This document shows positions 8,138-20,600 of a stretch of 64,000 nucleotides of DNA, piece after piece (within the stretch, counting starts at the first letter, position 1; the number at the start of each line of letters is the position of its first letter). The translations under genes were made by a program, and so were the position numbers. The notes beneath the pieces are model-generated. The model saw only the letters and a list, made by a program, of their open reading frames with translations. It did not search any database and was not told the origin of the DNA. Origin of the DNA: Cryptomeria japonica (Eukaryota; Streptophyta; Pinopsida; Cupressales; Cupressaceae); NCBI RefSeq assembly GCF_030272615.1, contig NC_081414.1, forward strand, positions 524,008,137 through 524,072,136, in the 5' to 3' direction.

Positions 8138-11100
8138 GTGCCAACAAGTTATCCTCTCACATGTGGGGACAATGATGAGAATCAACCTAAAGATAGATTT
8201 TTTGGGAAAGATTTTTTACCAGACGGAGCCGGATTTATGAGTTACAGTTTACTTCCATGTCGCTTTCAAACTCTTTGCCATAGCACTATGCCTAAATATT
8301 TTGAAATGGGGCGCCCTTTGAAGAGGACAAAACACAAAATTTGTAAGGAACTTTAAAAAAATAAAGAGATGTGGGATCTTTTCCAAAGAGTGGGTATGCC
8401 ACCCATCTTCCTTGCCATGAAAGGTTATAACAGAGCCTTGTCGGCAAGATTCTGCAACTCTTGGCATAATGTTGAGGTGTCAATTGGGGATATCTCCTTT
8501 GTTATTTCAATAAATCTTATTGTGGAAGTGACAAGGTTGCGGAATGAGGGAAAGAAAGTTGAGAAGAAAATCTCACTTGAGATTACACGCGCTATATGAA
8601 GAAATTCTTCGAAAAAGGAGAGAGGATGATGGTATTGCAAAATGGGTATGGTAATTCTATCCTTCCTTAGCCCTATGCTATTGTAAGCTATTTTGTTCTG
8701 AAATACTTTACCTTAGAAAGATGTTATAGCGAGTTGTGCATGACTATCATTTTCCCATCCTGAATCACATTAGGCAGGGCAATAGGATAAATCTGCCCTA
8801 TTTTCTTTTCACTTCACTTGCAGCCAGTATTTCTAATGGTGGTAATCCTCCGCTCCATCAAGGGCTTATTTATATTATGTATATATATGCCTTTGATCAT
8901 TCCCCTCACCATAGTTGTTTGTTTACCCTTCTCAGGAATCCTAAGCCTAAGGATGAGGCCCATGGCTCTTATGTTAAAATTGAGCTTATTGAGAGTAACC
9001 CCCTACCTTTGCCTGACAATACTCCCACTACCAAGTCTAAAGGTAAGAATCCCTATGCTGAGTAGGAACCAGAAACCCTACAAGTGGCTTTGATAAAATC
9101 AACCCCAATAAAAGAAAACTTGAAACCCCCAAAAACAACCCCATTAAGGCCAGAAAGCTCGATAAAGACCCTTCCAAGAGGAGAATCACCATATAAGTTA
9201 AACTAAGGACTCTAAGAAGGAAGAAGAGGAAATTCATGATAAGGAAAAGAAGGAGGGCAACTGTAGGGAGAGAAGGTTTTCCCATCTCCTGGCCAAATAT
9301 AGAAAGGGTAAAATTGAATTTGAAGTGACTACACATGAATTGGCTAAGGAGTTTACCCTGAAAGATGATGATGCTTTTGACATCAAAATTTGAGGCTAAA
9401 AGTTGAAGGTTAGAGTTATGAACATGAATCTAGAAACTGGTTTTGACATGCCATTGTCTTTTGGAGAATTGGAAGAAGAATACAAACAAATGGATACTGC
9501 ATATTTGGGAGGGAAGTTGGCCATTCATAGGAAAGAGCCGGGGATTCTTATAGAATAGGATGGGCCACCTTTCAACATTGACCTTTTTAGACACTATTTT
9601 CAATATACTTACATGTCTTGGGGGAAATTGGGAGGTGTGGAGGTTCCTGATTTAATGAACATTGGACCTATGGTCTTGGCCTCTAATATTCAAATGTATG
9701 AACCCAAGCCTTTCGATTATGCTTCCTACTTGGTAAATAAACTAACGAGGGTTTTCTTTATCTCCAAGCAAATCCAAGCCCTCATTTCAAATTCTATTCA
9801 TTGTTGATGCATATTATGTTGTTTTACGAATGATTTCGAGGAATGTGCTTCAAAGAACTAATTTTGGCATACTAGAAATAAAGAAGGTGAAGAGCAACCA
9901 GTCTAGTTATGGACTTCTTTTTGGGACTCTCATTTCATGAGGTCCAATCATATTAAATTTGAGGAATGGATAGTTAAGCCTATTTACAAAATATACTGTG
10001 TCCCATGTGATTATTCTATTTCAGCTGAAATCAAAGCTTTTTTGAGACCAAAAGAATTTGATAGCAAAAAGATAGTAGACCATAATTGGGGTGATTGGTT
10101 TGTAAACAAAGACTTCACATTCTTTCGAATTTATGGGTTCAAAGGAACCCCATATATGCTACCAAAGTGTGTTTCTGACAAAATTGCCTATTTGGAAATC
10201 ATGAGGCATTTGAGCATTTCCAATGCGAAACACTTTGGAGATCTGCATAAGCAATCTTTTCTACCTGGTACTCTTAGTTTTGGGGATTTTACAATTGTTT
10301 GTACAAAAGCCTATGAAATTATAGATAGAAAGTTGATAGAAGAATATAATTTGTTTGAGCACTTCTCAAGGAAAAACTATGACCCAGAGGGGTATATTCG
10401 TTCCTGCAAATAGAAGCAAAATCTGGGCGATTATCCTCATATTGGTTTGGAGGCAAATGATATATTTAGAAACATGGAGGAAGTGGAAGCTCAAGCTATC
10501 ATCAATGATTTAAATAGGCAATTGGAAGAAAGAAGGCAAAAGCTAAGTGAAATGGACTCTGAGGAAGAAGAAGAAAATGATCCTGAGGATGTTGAGGTTG
10601 TTTCTAGGTCACAAGCAAAGGAAGTAGAACAAACACAAAATGAGGATGATCAAATTGTGGCCACGTTGCAAATTAACCAAGATGTGAGGTTGGAGGAGCA
10701 TACTGCTTTTGTGTCTGATGATGTATTTGTTAAATCAAAAGAAATTAAAACATTTCTTTATAATTTTAAAGGTAAAAGGATGAGAGAGTCAATCCCTAAT
10801 GTGACCCCTGAAAAATGAGATTGAATTGAAAAGGAGGTTAAGAGTAGGCATTGATGCAAAATTGTCAACAACGACTCCTCAAAAGGGAAAACAATTATTA
10901 GCAGAGGCTGGAATAATAATTTTTCAAGGATGGGATATGTGCCTCATTTATCTTTGATAGCTTACTTCATTTTGAAAATAAAGATCTCAAATTGGATATT
11001 CGGGGAGTGAATGATTTTTTCATTGGTTCTAGATTTGACCAAGATGAATAAGCTTTGTTGTTGTGGGATTTTTACCCGCCAAACAAAAGGCCAAAATCAT

Positions 11101-11914
11101 TGACGTTGATAAGGCATTTGGTCACATGATGAAGTTAAAAGTTGGTGAGATTGATCCTATTGTCTCTGCAGACATTGGAGTGGATATTTCAAAGTTTAAT
11201 AGAGCACAGGTGGTAAGAACGGTCTAAGAGAGAGACCAATACAAAGCTATGTATGAAGAAGCCCTCAGAAGAGGTGGTCAGGCTATTCCCTTGTTGCCTT
11301 CCCCATGGAGCTCAAGATGGAAGAAGAAATGTGAAGAATTACAATAGGAGAATCAAAGGATTCTCAAACAAATGCAAAATGTTAGATATGATACTACTTC
11401 CTTGTTATTAAATAAAAGATTTGAAAAATTAAAGGGTTATCTAGAGGAGCTACGGACTATTTTCCAAAAGAACATGGATAATACTATGTCTCACAATAAG
11501 ATCAAGAATAGGTTAGGTGTGAAGTTACATGAGAAAACTTTGAAAGGAACAAATGCAAAAGAGATTGATAAAATCAATAGGATCCTAGCAAAACATGACA
11601 AATTTGACGCCCAATTGCAATCTAAATTTGATGAATGCAAGGACACGGTTAAACATAGAATTCCTGCATTAGTCAATCAAATAGGGGAAATTAAGGATAA
11701 AGATAAATGGATTTCTGAATGTCAAAGTCTTCTTAATGTTGCCTTTAATGCTTCCCGGATGGATGGGATTGATTTAAAGGAGACCACAACACAAATGGAG
11801 CGGCTTGTCACGTTGGAAATCACTATTCGAGATGTCATCTTTGATGCAGATACTATCAAATCAAAGAATTATTTGGAGCATATTCAGAACTATGGTCAAG
11901 TTCAGGGCAGTTAG
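8138..11914 (+). pseudogene. Decayed long ORF of an uncharacterised plant transposon-like protein
   Basis: A series of plus-strand open segments (8138-8356, 8369-8599, 8736-9065, 9613-9807, 9937-10413, 10447-10818, 11372-11914) reads as one ~1200-codon protein broken by stops and frameshifts. The first part has the pattern MWDLFQRVGMPP..., then FVISINLIVEVTRL..EGKK, then FPILNHIRQGNRINLPYFL. This resembles predicted plant proteins often labelled putative transposon proteins, which carry an I-T-x-E-x-I-x-x-x-T-G-L-P-like motif; I recognise it only by memory of the pattern. The middle has an acidic stretch near 10560-10600. The last 180 codons are charged, probably helical, and end at a TAG at 11912-11914. 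No transposase, RT or integrase motif is visible. It could also be a decayed host gene. Confidence 0.5.
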
Positions 11915-13369
11915 CCCTTGTGTTTAATGATTCAAACTGTGGTTATTTAAGAGCTTTATGTAATATGTTTTCTATGTCACTTGTCTGTTACGTTAGTTAG
12001 TTAGTTTGTAATTAGGTTTTAATTAGTTTGATTCTTAATGAAAGGGTATGCCCTTTCACTTTCAAATAGAATTATCATTTATATATATGGATAATTTCTT
12101 GAGAGAAGGGACAGAAGAAAAGTTATTATCATCTTTGAAGACATATTTAATGCAATACTATGAGTTTTATTTTTTGAAAATGCTACACTGGTGAAATATA
12201 TTATCAATTGATTCTCTCATGTTCTCTATTTTATATGAAGATCAGATATTTTATTTAACTTTGATGACATCTATTTGTTCAATCATTTGATTAGTTCCTT
12301 GAGATCAATCTATTTTCTTTAGATTGCTTCAATGTGCTCTCTTATGTTTTTATGATTTGAGCAGTTCGAGTATCAATGTGGAAGATTGGTTGCCAAGTTC
12401 CATTCTATTTTGTTGGTCTTTCAAAGAAAATTTAAAAACAACAAGACTAACTGTAACCTTTTACTTTGGTTATAATTCACATAGATGCCCTTGAAGTGAT
12501 AGTCTTGTTCAAGATCAAGAAAAAATTGTCTCCTAGGTTATACATAGAATCAATTAATTGAATCAATAAGAAATTGATAAGTGGTGAAGGTTCTGGTCTG
12601 ATTATGATTTTGAAGTGGTTAATCAAGTATTTCCAAAAGTAAGATTTATATTTACAATTTATCAATAAAGAAATTTTTGTTTCAAGGTAGTTGTATGCAA
12701 GTAAATAATTCATAATTTCCAACACTTATTTGATTGTGATAAGAAGTGTAATTTGATAAATCTCTGGATTTATTTTCCATCTAGAGAAGATCATGAAGTT
12801 TTAAATTCTCTATAGAAAAGCCTTAGGTTCAAGGTATAGGTTTACCCGCCTAGTTCGAGCAAAGGCTGAAGTGCAGGGGAACTTGATCAAAGTGATTGTT
12901 CTCATTTCTTGGCCAAAACCGATTTGAAACCACTAAGAGAAGTGGAAAACCTCTTTGGTTTCCAATCTATGGTTTTGGGATCCAACAAAACCTTTATTTG
13001 TAATATTTATTCAATTCATTTTGGATATTTAATAACAAAATAATTGAAAGACAAAAATTGCAAATTTCCTTACTGAATTGTTTTTTAATGTATCTAATCA
13101 ATGTTTGTAGTCTATGATCTAATAGAATCCACAACGGAAGGGATGTGAGAAACCGAACTATCAGAAAAAGAGTTGTCTTTAAACTTGCGTTGTCATTTGA
13201 ATTGGACTATTGTAATTTATATGCCACTTACCAACCACCTCTTAATCCTACACTTTACTTGGGAGATAACCTTTCATAGAATATTTCATATGACCCTTGT
13301 TCTTACAACAGTTATTTCCCATTTCTACGTTACCTTTTTCTCTCACTCATGCCCACTCTATCTCTAACT
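11915..13369. other. Intergenic stretch downstream of the 8.1-11.9 kb relic
   Basis: AT-rich sequence with no recognisable coding content. An AATGAAA near 12040 could be a degenerate poly(A) signal of the upstream relic. Confidence 0.4.
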
Positions 13370-13642
13370 CACTATCTCCACCTCCTCTTCTCTATCTATA
13401 TCTCTACATCTCCACATCTCTTTCTTATTAACTCCATGAATCTTTCTCTATATTTCTCTCTCTCTATTGTCTCCTTCTCTCTTTTCTATCTCTTTGTATC
13501 CATATATCTTTAGCTTTGTCTACCTCTCTTTATCTATCTATATCTTTGTTTGTATCACTCCCTCTCTCTATAGAATTAAATTCATCTCTCCCTCCATCTC
13601 TCCTACTCTATATCTTTATTATCTCTACCTCTCTTTTGTTTG
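13370..13642 (+). repeat. Pyrimidine-rich low-complexity tract, left part
   Basis: Irregular TCTCTATC-type repeats. The same kind of sequence resumes at 33898, so this was one tract before element B inserted. The last 5 bases, GTTTG (13638-13642), are the left target-site duplication of element B. Confidence 0.85.
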
Positions 13643-14438
13643 TGTAGACACCTAAAATTGTCATGTCTAATTAAATAAATATTTTTATTTATTTGATTAT
13701 TTTAGCCTAATTATTCTATTAATTAAATAAATCTTTATTTAATTAATTAATTCATTTATCCTCTTATAGCCTTATTTCTCATTTAAATAAATACTTTTAT
13801 TTATTTAAATGATCCTTTTTCCTAAATTAAATAAATACTTTTATTTATTTAATTGATCCCCCTTCCTCTATTAATTAAATAAATCTTTATTTATTTAATT
13901 AATTCATTAGCCTTTTCTATCCATGACACATGTCATTCATCTCTTAATTCTTACACTACCCACCCTCTCATTATTTTCTTATTTCTTCTACCTACCCTCT
14001 AATCCTAGCTGACCATTTATCTTTTACACCTCTTAATCTTATCCCTCCATTTCTTATAGTGACTTCTATATAAGGAGATGCTTCCTTCATTATCAATCCT
14101 ACTAATCACTCCTAAGCATTCAGACTCCTGGATTAGCATTCGAACTTTCATATGTGATCAAGCCTACTAGCAACCACATTTTGGTTCTTTGTTGAGCTCT
14201 TGTGCACACATAAAATCTGAGAGAAAATATATCAAGCAAGATCAATGGAGATAGGAAGAATGGAAATCCAAACCCCAGTGGACGTGTGATGGTATAATCT
14301 TTGTGATTTTGTTGATTTTCATTTGTCTTAGCTAATCTTCATATGTTATGGTGGATCTTTCTTGTTGTTAGGCTAGGGTTTTGTGGTTGAATCTATTTTA
14401 GTCTTTCAATATTGTTGTTTCCATTTTCACCATAAACA
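13643..14438 (+). repeat. 5' LTR of element B
   Basis: 796 bp from TGTAGACACC to CATAAACA. The first ~260 bp hold five near-palindromic AAATAAATNNNATTTATTT modules (about 13668-13905). A TATA box, TATATAAG, is at 14067-14074. It matches the split 3' LTR and the LTR of element F closely. Confidence 0.93.
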
Positions 14439-14460
14439 TTTTGGCACGCCCGATGGGACT
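14439..14460 (+). other. Primer-binding site region of element B
   Basis: TTGGCACGCCCGATGGGAC starts two bases after the LTR and resembles the GGCACGCCCGGTGGGAC-type PBS of plant Tat elements. I do not assign the tRNA. Element F has only a degraded version (TTGGCATG) at the same place. Confidence 0.6.
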
Positions 14461-16725
14461 CTTGTCCTTTTTGCACTTAACACCTTGGTTGTAGATTTTA
14501 TGCTTTTTAAAGTTACAGATCTGACATTTCTGACAACATTTTGACATTTTTTGTGTCTGCGCATATCGGAACCATGTTTTTTCTTTTCTGCCACATCTAT
14601 GACCTTTGGAATCGCATTTGCGTTTTTGACATTATTTTACATTTTTTGTAGATTGCATAGTCGCGTCTGTGTTCCCGAATCATGTCTGTCTTCTAGATCC
14701 ATGTTTGTGTTGCCAAAATGTGTCTGTGAGGGTTTAAGGTGTGTTTGTGTCCTATAACCATGTCTACATGCAATTCATTCACGTCTGTGTTTCTGATTTT
14801 TTAATTTTTTCTTTTTGTTCCAGTTTTAAGGCTTTATTTCATCATTTGGATTTAAAATCTAGTTTATTCGGGCTAACATCTTGTGATCTAGCTAACAAAT
14901 TGGTGTAGCTTTTCCTTGAAGAAACACATCTTGTCGAAGGCCCCTTTTTCACAGTCTTTTGGATCTAAAATTTACCTAACTTGTGTGCTTGCAAGAGGGG
15001 TATTATTGCAAAACTACTAACAAATCTTTGTTGTAGAAATTTGGCAAGGGTTTTTGATCTTTATTGTGTGCCTTGTTTTCATAGATTACCAAACACTTCA
15101 ATTGGTGCACTAAAATTGAACTAGTGTCTTTTGTGTCTTGGGAAATAGGCTCTTTTTGTTTAATCTTTAGAGGGCCTATCTCCCCATGTGGTCATTAGGA
15201 CTACTAGTGAGGACAGAATGACATAAGTGGTAGCAAGGAAAACCCACCTTTTCCGAACCACTATAAATAAATGTATCCATGGTGAAAGCCATGGATAACA
15301 TGTGTTGATTAGTTCATACCAACACTATGTCTCCCCATAAACCCGTTTGATCAAATTTATTTGATCAGTAGTAGGGCATAACCCTTACCAGCTGGGAGCC
15401 TTTTGTATTTACAGAGCTGAAAGTGTCACATGTATGGCTACATGAGCAGATGCCTTTACTAGAACTTTTTTGTTTTAGAAAGCCAAAATCCTTCTAGTTG
15501 TTGGGGTAGGATTTTGGACCTCTGGAGAGGCCCACACACATACGGTTCTTAGTAGAGATACAAAGCTCGCCATGCAGAGTTTTTGTGGGGACTGGTGCTT
15601 GACTGCCCCAGAGAAGTGAGTGTCAAGGGTGGAGCCAGTGGGGTCAAGCATCTAAGTATCCACTCTAAATAGCATAGCCTCAGGGGAAACCCCATGTAGG
15701 ATCAACAACTATTGTCCTGGCCAACCATAAGAATTGTGCTTGTCTTCTTTTAAACATTCAAACATTCAAGATCAAACATCAAAAAATTGTGTCTTTTGTG
15801 TCTTCAAGTGTACGCAAAACAATTTTCCATCAAATAATACACTTTCTTTTGAGTCATTTTTGAGTCTAAACACTTGCAAACATTGATTCCTCATCAACAT
15901 TGTGTCCTCTTGTCATGAAAAATAGTCAAAAATTTAGATTTGGTCACAACAACTTTACAAAATTGGAAAAATTGCACTCAGATTCTGGAAACATGTATGT
16001 GCACTGTTCAAACACGTTTGTGTCAATTAATAACATCTGTGCAAGATAGAAATGTGTCTGTGTTCTCATAAGAAAAACTATATTCGTGAAATCTTAGAAA
16101 TGCATCTGTGTAGTGTTCAAAAACATTTTTGTTGGGAAACCATGTCTATGAAATATACAGGCACGTCTGTGTTCAGTATTGAAAAACACTTACAGTCTAG
16201 CAAACAAGAGCAGTTAGTTTTAGACTTATTGAGCTTCCTAGGTTATTTCTCTGGGTTTTCATCTAGCATTTAGCCTATTTTTGGGTCTCATAAAGTTCAT
16301 CATTGCTTTACATCTTGCATTACATTCACATCTGCCTAAACTTGAGTCAAAAGGTCACTTTCTTGTCCTCAAATTGCTTTGTCAATACAATACATACAAC
16401 AACATTTTGCTAAGTGGTCCCTCATCAAGGTCTATCACCTTTGGGTTTCATTTGGTCTTACTTAAAGTCAAGGTCAACTTACCTCATCAAGAGAAACTAT
16501 CATCTCTTTGGAATCCACACCTACTCTACTACATACATACTTGGTCTTACACTTTGGACATTGCAATTACACCTCAGATTCATTTACATTCCATCCAACT
16601 CTTGGTCTTCCATACTTTTCCATTTTCATCTAGTCTCACAATTCTTGGTCAAGACCTAGTTCATAGTTGAAACCTATTCCCAAAAGTCTAGGAGAGAAGC
16701 TAAAGAGGCTCAAGAGTCCACAAAC
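14461..16725 (+). other. Long untranslated leader of element B with two clusters of a GTCTGTG motif
   Basis: The leader is about 2.3 kb. An 11-base word close to CACGTCTGTGT recurs at ~14549-14790 and again at ~15985-16175, with roughly 20-35 bp between copies. Between the clusters is sequence closely shared with the leader of element F. Open frames here start only at TTG and show no selection, so I treat the leader as non-coding. Confidence 0.75.
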
Positions 16726-18988
16726 ATGAGTGGCTATGAGTATGACAATGATACCTTTTTCAATTCTAATCATACCACATTACCTGACATGGACACTTAC
16801 AAAAACATTCACAATGTTGAGAACATGGATAACACAAACAAAAATGATACACACAATCACAATATGAACAACATTTCAGTATATTTAGCAAAAGTGGAAG
16901 ACTCTATTATGGATCCCCATTTTAATAGATTGGTTGACGAAATCATGAGAAGATATAGACAATATTTCTTGCAAGTGATGGCACAAAGTGGAGTTAAAAT
17001 ACCTCATGATTTTGACATGTCTCAAATAGTGGAAAATCAACCTATGCAAGAAACTCAACTCAACATGGATCAAAGGAGACCTAATAGTGGAGGTACTAGA
17101 GGACCACATTTCATGCCTATCACAATCATCTTTATTTCAAAAACCTGAGATCCCAAATACACATGGTCAAGCTTATGATACTCATGAAAGAGCATCTCAT
17201 GAACAACTCTGTCTACGCAAACCATTATGGAAGTCTTATGCAAATAAATACACTCAATTGCATACCAATGCTAAGGACCAACCTCCAAAACAATTGGATA
17301 TATAGAGGCATACTCAAAATTTGGACATAAGAAAACCACGTGTCAAATTGGGGGCAACACACAAGAACAAACTCATGACATGCCTGTAGAATATGATATA
17401 CATGGACAAAGCAGATATTCCATTCCTCATTATGACTCTCTACCGGGTGGTTCTCATATGTAGTATCATTATAGACCTCCTCCTTATGAACATGTGTATG
17501 ATCAATACCATCCATACATGCAATATGCTCCTCCTCCACCCGGTGGTTCAAGTATGGGATATGGTCCAAGAAGTCAGTCTCTACCTAAGAACAATTTGGA
17601 ATAACAAATAAAGGATTTACAAAAGAAAATGGAGGACATTAATACACCAAAGCCAACTTATACAATGAGAGGCATGTGTCCCTATCCATTTGACAAAAGC
17701 ATTCAAATGCCTCCTTTTCCTACATATTTTGTAACACCAAAGTTTGATAAGTACAAAGGAAAAGGAGACCCTAAGGCACATATAAGACATTTTTTCATAG
17801 CTTGCATTGAGGTAGCAGCAGAAGAAACATACTTGATGAGATTGTTCCCATAAAGCTTAGGTGATCAAGCTATGGAATGGTTCTCTCAACTTCCACCTGG
17901 AATCAAGTCATGGGGTGATCTAGTAGAAGCTTTCATACAAAATTTCTCATATAACATAGAGATAGATATATCAATCACCACTTTGTACAACACCAAGCAA
18001 ATGGATGCGGAGTCATTTTCATCATTCTTAAAAAGATGGAGGAATTTAGCCAGCAGATGCTCTTGTGAAATTCCACAAAAACAAATGGTAGAGATGTTCA
18101 CATAGAATGTCCACAGTGAAATTGGTTATGACTTAAGAAAAGCTTGTTTGTCCACTTTCAATGATGTCATTGAAAAAGGCTTAGCAATAGAGGTGGTCTT
18201 AATTGAGCAAGGAGTCATTAAGATATTCAAAGAAAACAAAGAGGACTTTAAAGGAAAAGACAAGCCACGATTTTGGAACAAAAACAAGAACACAGTAAAT
18301 GATGGTGTTGTCGATGCTAACATAGTGAGACCCAAAATCATTCTTTCTGGATCAAGTTCTACAAACAATCAAGTGAATTTTGAAGCAACTTACAAACCAC
18401 GAAGGAAATATACCCCATTGGGAGAACCACTTGAATCATCTTTCAAGAAGATAGTGGCAAACAAGATAATAAGAATTCCAAACAATCCTCCATATGAGCC
18501 AAAGGTCAAACCAAATTGCTAGAATGATGATGATTACTATGAGTATCACAAGAGCAAGGGACATAAAATAGGAAATTGTCATCATCTGAATAACATTATA
18601 CAAGATCTTATTGATAGAGGTGGCATTGAGATTGAAGGACATTCATCCAATCAAGAACAAGAGATGTTTAAGGAACCATTCCCTAGACATGATAAGGGAA
18701 AATCCAAAGCCATAGATGAGAAAACTAACTATACCAAAGCATCCTATAACTATGATTCAGCTGTTAATCACATTTCGATGGACAATTATATCTCTACCAT
18801 TATCATCAAGGACAAAATGCCTGAAAATTCTACCCAAAGACCCAAAGTTGTCTTGAAAGGCATTGGACCTTCTTCTAAATCTACCTCTGAATGTAATGTC
18901 ACATCTCATCGAGGTAAGGTCACTCTGCAAGGTGCTCCAGCTAAAACCATCTCTTCCTCAGCAACCAAACCTGAGTACAATCTGGTAG
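16726..18988 (+). pseudogene. Decayed gag of element B (Tat-like Gypsy)
   Basis: Starts at a true ATG (16726) with MSGYEYDNDTFF, the same start as element F. The first frame ends at 17148, and the gene continues through frameshifts. The Retrotrans_gag core (PF03732 type) is visible at ~17700-18190: KFDKYKGKGDPKAHIR, then AMEWFSQLPPGIKSWGDL and SFSSFLKRWRNLASRC. In-frame stops are at ~17851 and ~18103. The nucleic-acid-binding finger at ~18530-18580 has lost its first Cys to Tyr (YYEYHKSKGHKIGNC against CEFHKRKGHKIGNC in element F). The gene is then cut by the hAT-like insertion. Gag would form the particle shell; this copy cannot. Confidence 0.85.
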
Positions 18989-19819
18989 CAGTGATAACTT
19001 TAAGAAACCCCCCCTCAAAAAAAGATATAAAATATTGGCAAATTTTTATTGGCGAATTTTTCATTTTTTAAAAGAAAAATATTAATTTTATTGGCGAGTT
19101 TCTTTACATCAAATTGTTTTGGTAGAAAATCTTGGCGAATCATAGAAAATAATATGAGTATGTATTAATTACTACTGCAAATAATCATTTAAACAAATAA
19201 ATTCTTATAGGAAAGTAGAGGCCTAAGATGGAAATCATTAATGAGTTTAAAGGGTAGATACTACTTTATTTAGTTACTACCATTAATTTAAATTAATCTA
19301 ATAGCCCTCTTTGTATTTGTCAAATAAAATCTACTTAAAATAAATAAGACTCATTGGGCCCAAAGTTGTTTTTATACCATTGGTTTCCATTAAGGTCAAC
19401 AATTGAAAAGCAAATCAATCCCCATGAGCATTACAACTTGTAGGTACAATTTACCTGATGGAATGCAATAATGGGCATTAGATTATATTTTGAATCAATG
19501 GTGGAAACTAAAGATTGTTGATAAAACCCTAAAGTAACTAATAATTATGATGTATTATTGGTGAATAAATTCAAATTTTTACAATAAATTATAAAATTTT
19601 GGCAACTATGATCCAATCATGTATTGAATATTTTGGTGAATCTTTGAGTTCAAAAATTAAATTAAATAAACTTTCTGGTGATTTAAATAAGACTAAAATA
19701 AAATTTTGAAAAATGTGGCGATTTAGGTCAACCTAAATATTGAACTATTAGCCAAATTTTGATTTCTAAATTTTAAAAAATAGCCAATTGGCAAATAATA
19801 GCCACTAAAAAAATCATTG
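18989..19819. mobile_element. Non-autonomous hAT-like DNA transposon inserted in element B
   Basis: An 831-bp block interrupts sequence that is continuous in element F at ~58490. It starts CAGTGATAACTTTAAG and its other end, read on the minus strand, starts CAATGATTTTTTTAG. These are imperfect terminal inverted repeats of hAT type. The flanking 8 bp are TCTGGTAG (18981-18988) and TCTAGTAG (19820-19827), an 8-bp target duplication with one mismatch. Words like TTGGCGAA and TTGGCAAA recur inside both ends, as expected of subterminal transposase sites. There is no coding capacity. The 8-bp duplication and CAGTG end support hAT. Confidence 0.8.
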
Positions 19820-20600
19820 TCTAGTAGAACAGTTAGGGAGGATGCCTGTGCTTATCTCCATCCTTGAGATTTTACGCATATCCCCCACACATAAAGCCAT
19901 CCTTGACAAAACTTTGAAAGAAAGTTTTGTCCCCACTGATCTGAACTTGGACCTTTCAAGCCATGGTGGGATACCTTTCCATTCCACATTCTCTTATGTA
20001 TTCACTGAAGCTGACGACACCTCTGTAAGTCAACCACATAATACACCTTGACACATTGAAGCCTACCTACACAAACATTGAATAAAACAAGTCCTAATAG
20101 ATGGAGGAACTAGTCTCAATATATGTACTTTGAACACAATAATACAATTGGGATATTCAGATAAAGCTATGAATGCTACAAATAAAATTACCATCAAGGC
20201 ATATGATGATGAAGAGCGTTCATCCAAGGGCACAATCACTTTACCTCTCAACGTTGGGCTAGTTACTAAGGATGTGGTTTGTCAAGTCCTTGATCTAGAT
20301 CTCACATACAACATACTCTTGGGATGCCCATGGATTCATGAAATGAGAGTTGTTCCCTCAACATATCATCGATGTATCAAGTTCCCACACAATGGAGTTG
20401 AAGTGACCATCAAAGTTGATCCAAACCCATTCATATATTGCAACAATCTGTGACCTAGATCAGAAATAAAAATCTCAGTCAATCGAGAGGTTGTTCCTTC
20501 ATTAGCATATGTGGATCTAGAATCCTTGAAAGATTCTACATCAAAACAAACAGAGATCAAAGAAAAAATCAAGGTTAAATACATGGGATGTGGTGAGTAT
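19820..20600 (+). pseudogene. Decayed protease region of element B
   Basis: Sequence picks up again after the hAT-like insertion. The aspartic protease is recognisable by IDGGTSLNICTL (Asp codon at 20100-20102), the flap-region pattern KAYDDEERSSKG and DLTYNILLGCPWIHE. This D-G-G form of the active site is typical of plant Tat elements. An in-frame stop (TGA) follows a few residues after the CNN motif near 20450. Similarity with element F ends near 20595, after the MGCGEY segment. Confidence 0.8.

Noticed and set aside
9037-9336. 99-codon hydrophobic minus-strand frame.
   Set aside because: It is opposite the decayed plus-strand ORF in a Lys/Glu-rich region, which gives a Leu/Phe-rich shadow.
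16281-16670. 129-codon open frame before gag in element B, with an equal-length partner at 55869-56258 in element F.
   Set aside because: Both begin at TTG and contain no ATG. Comparing the two by eye, most differences change the amino acid (roughly three or more to one), which is what neutral sequence gives. Shared length reflects recent common descent.
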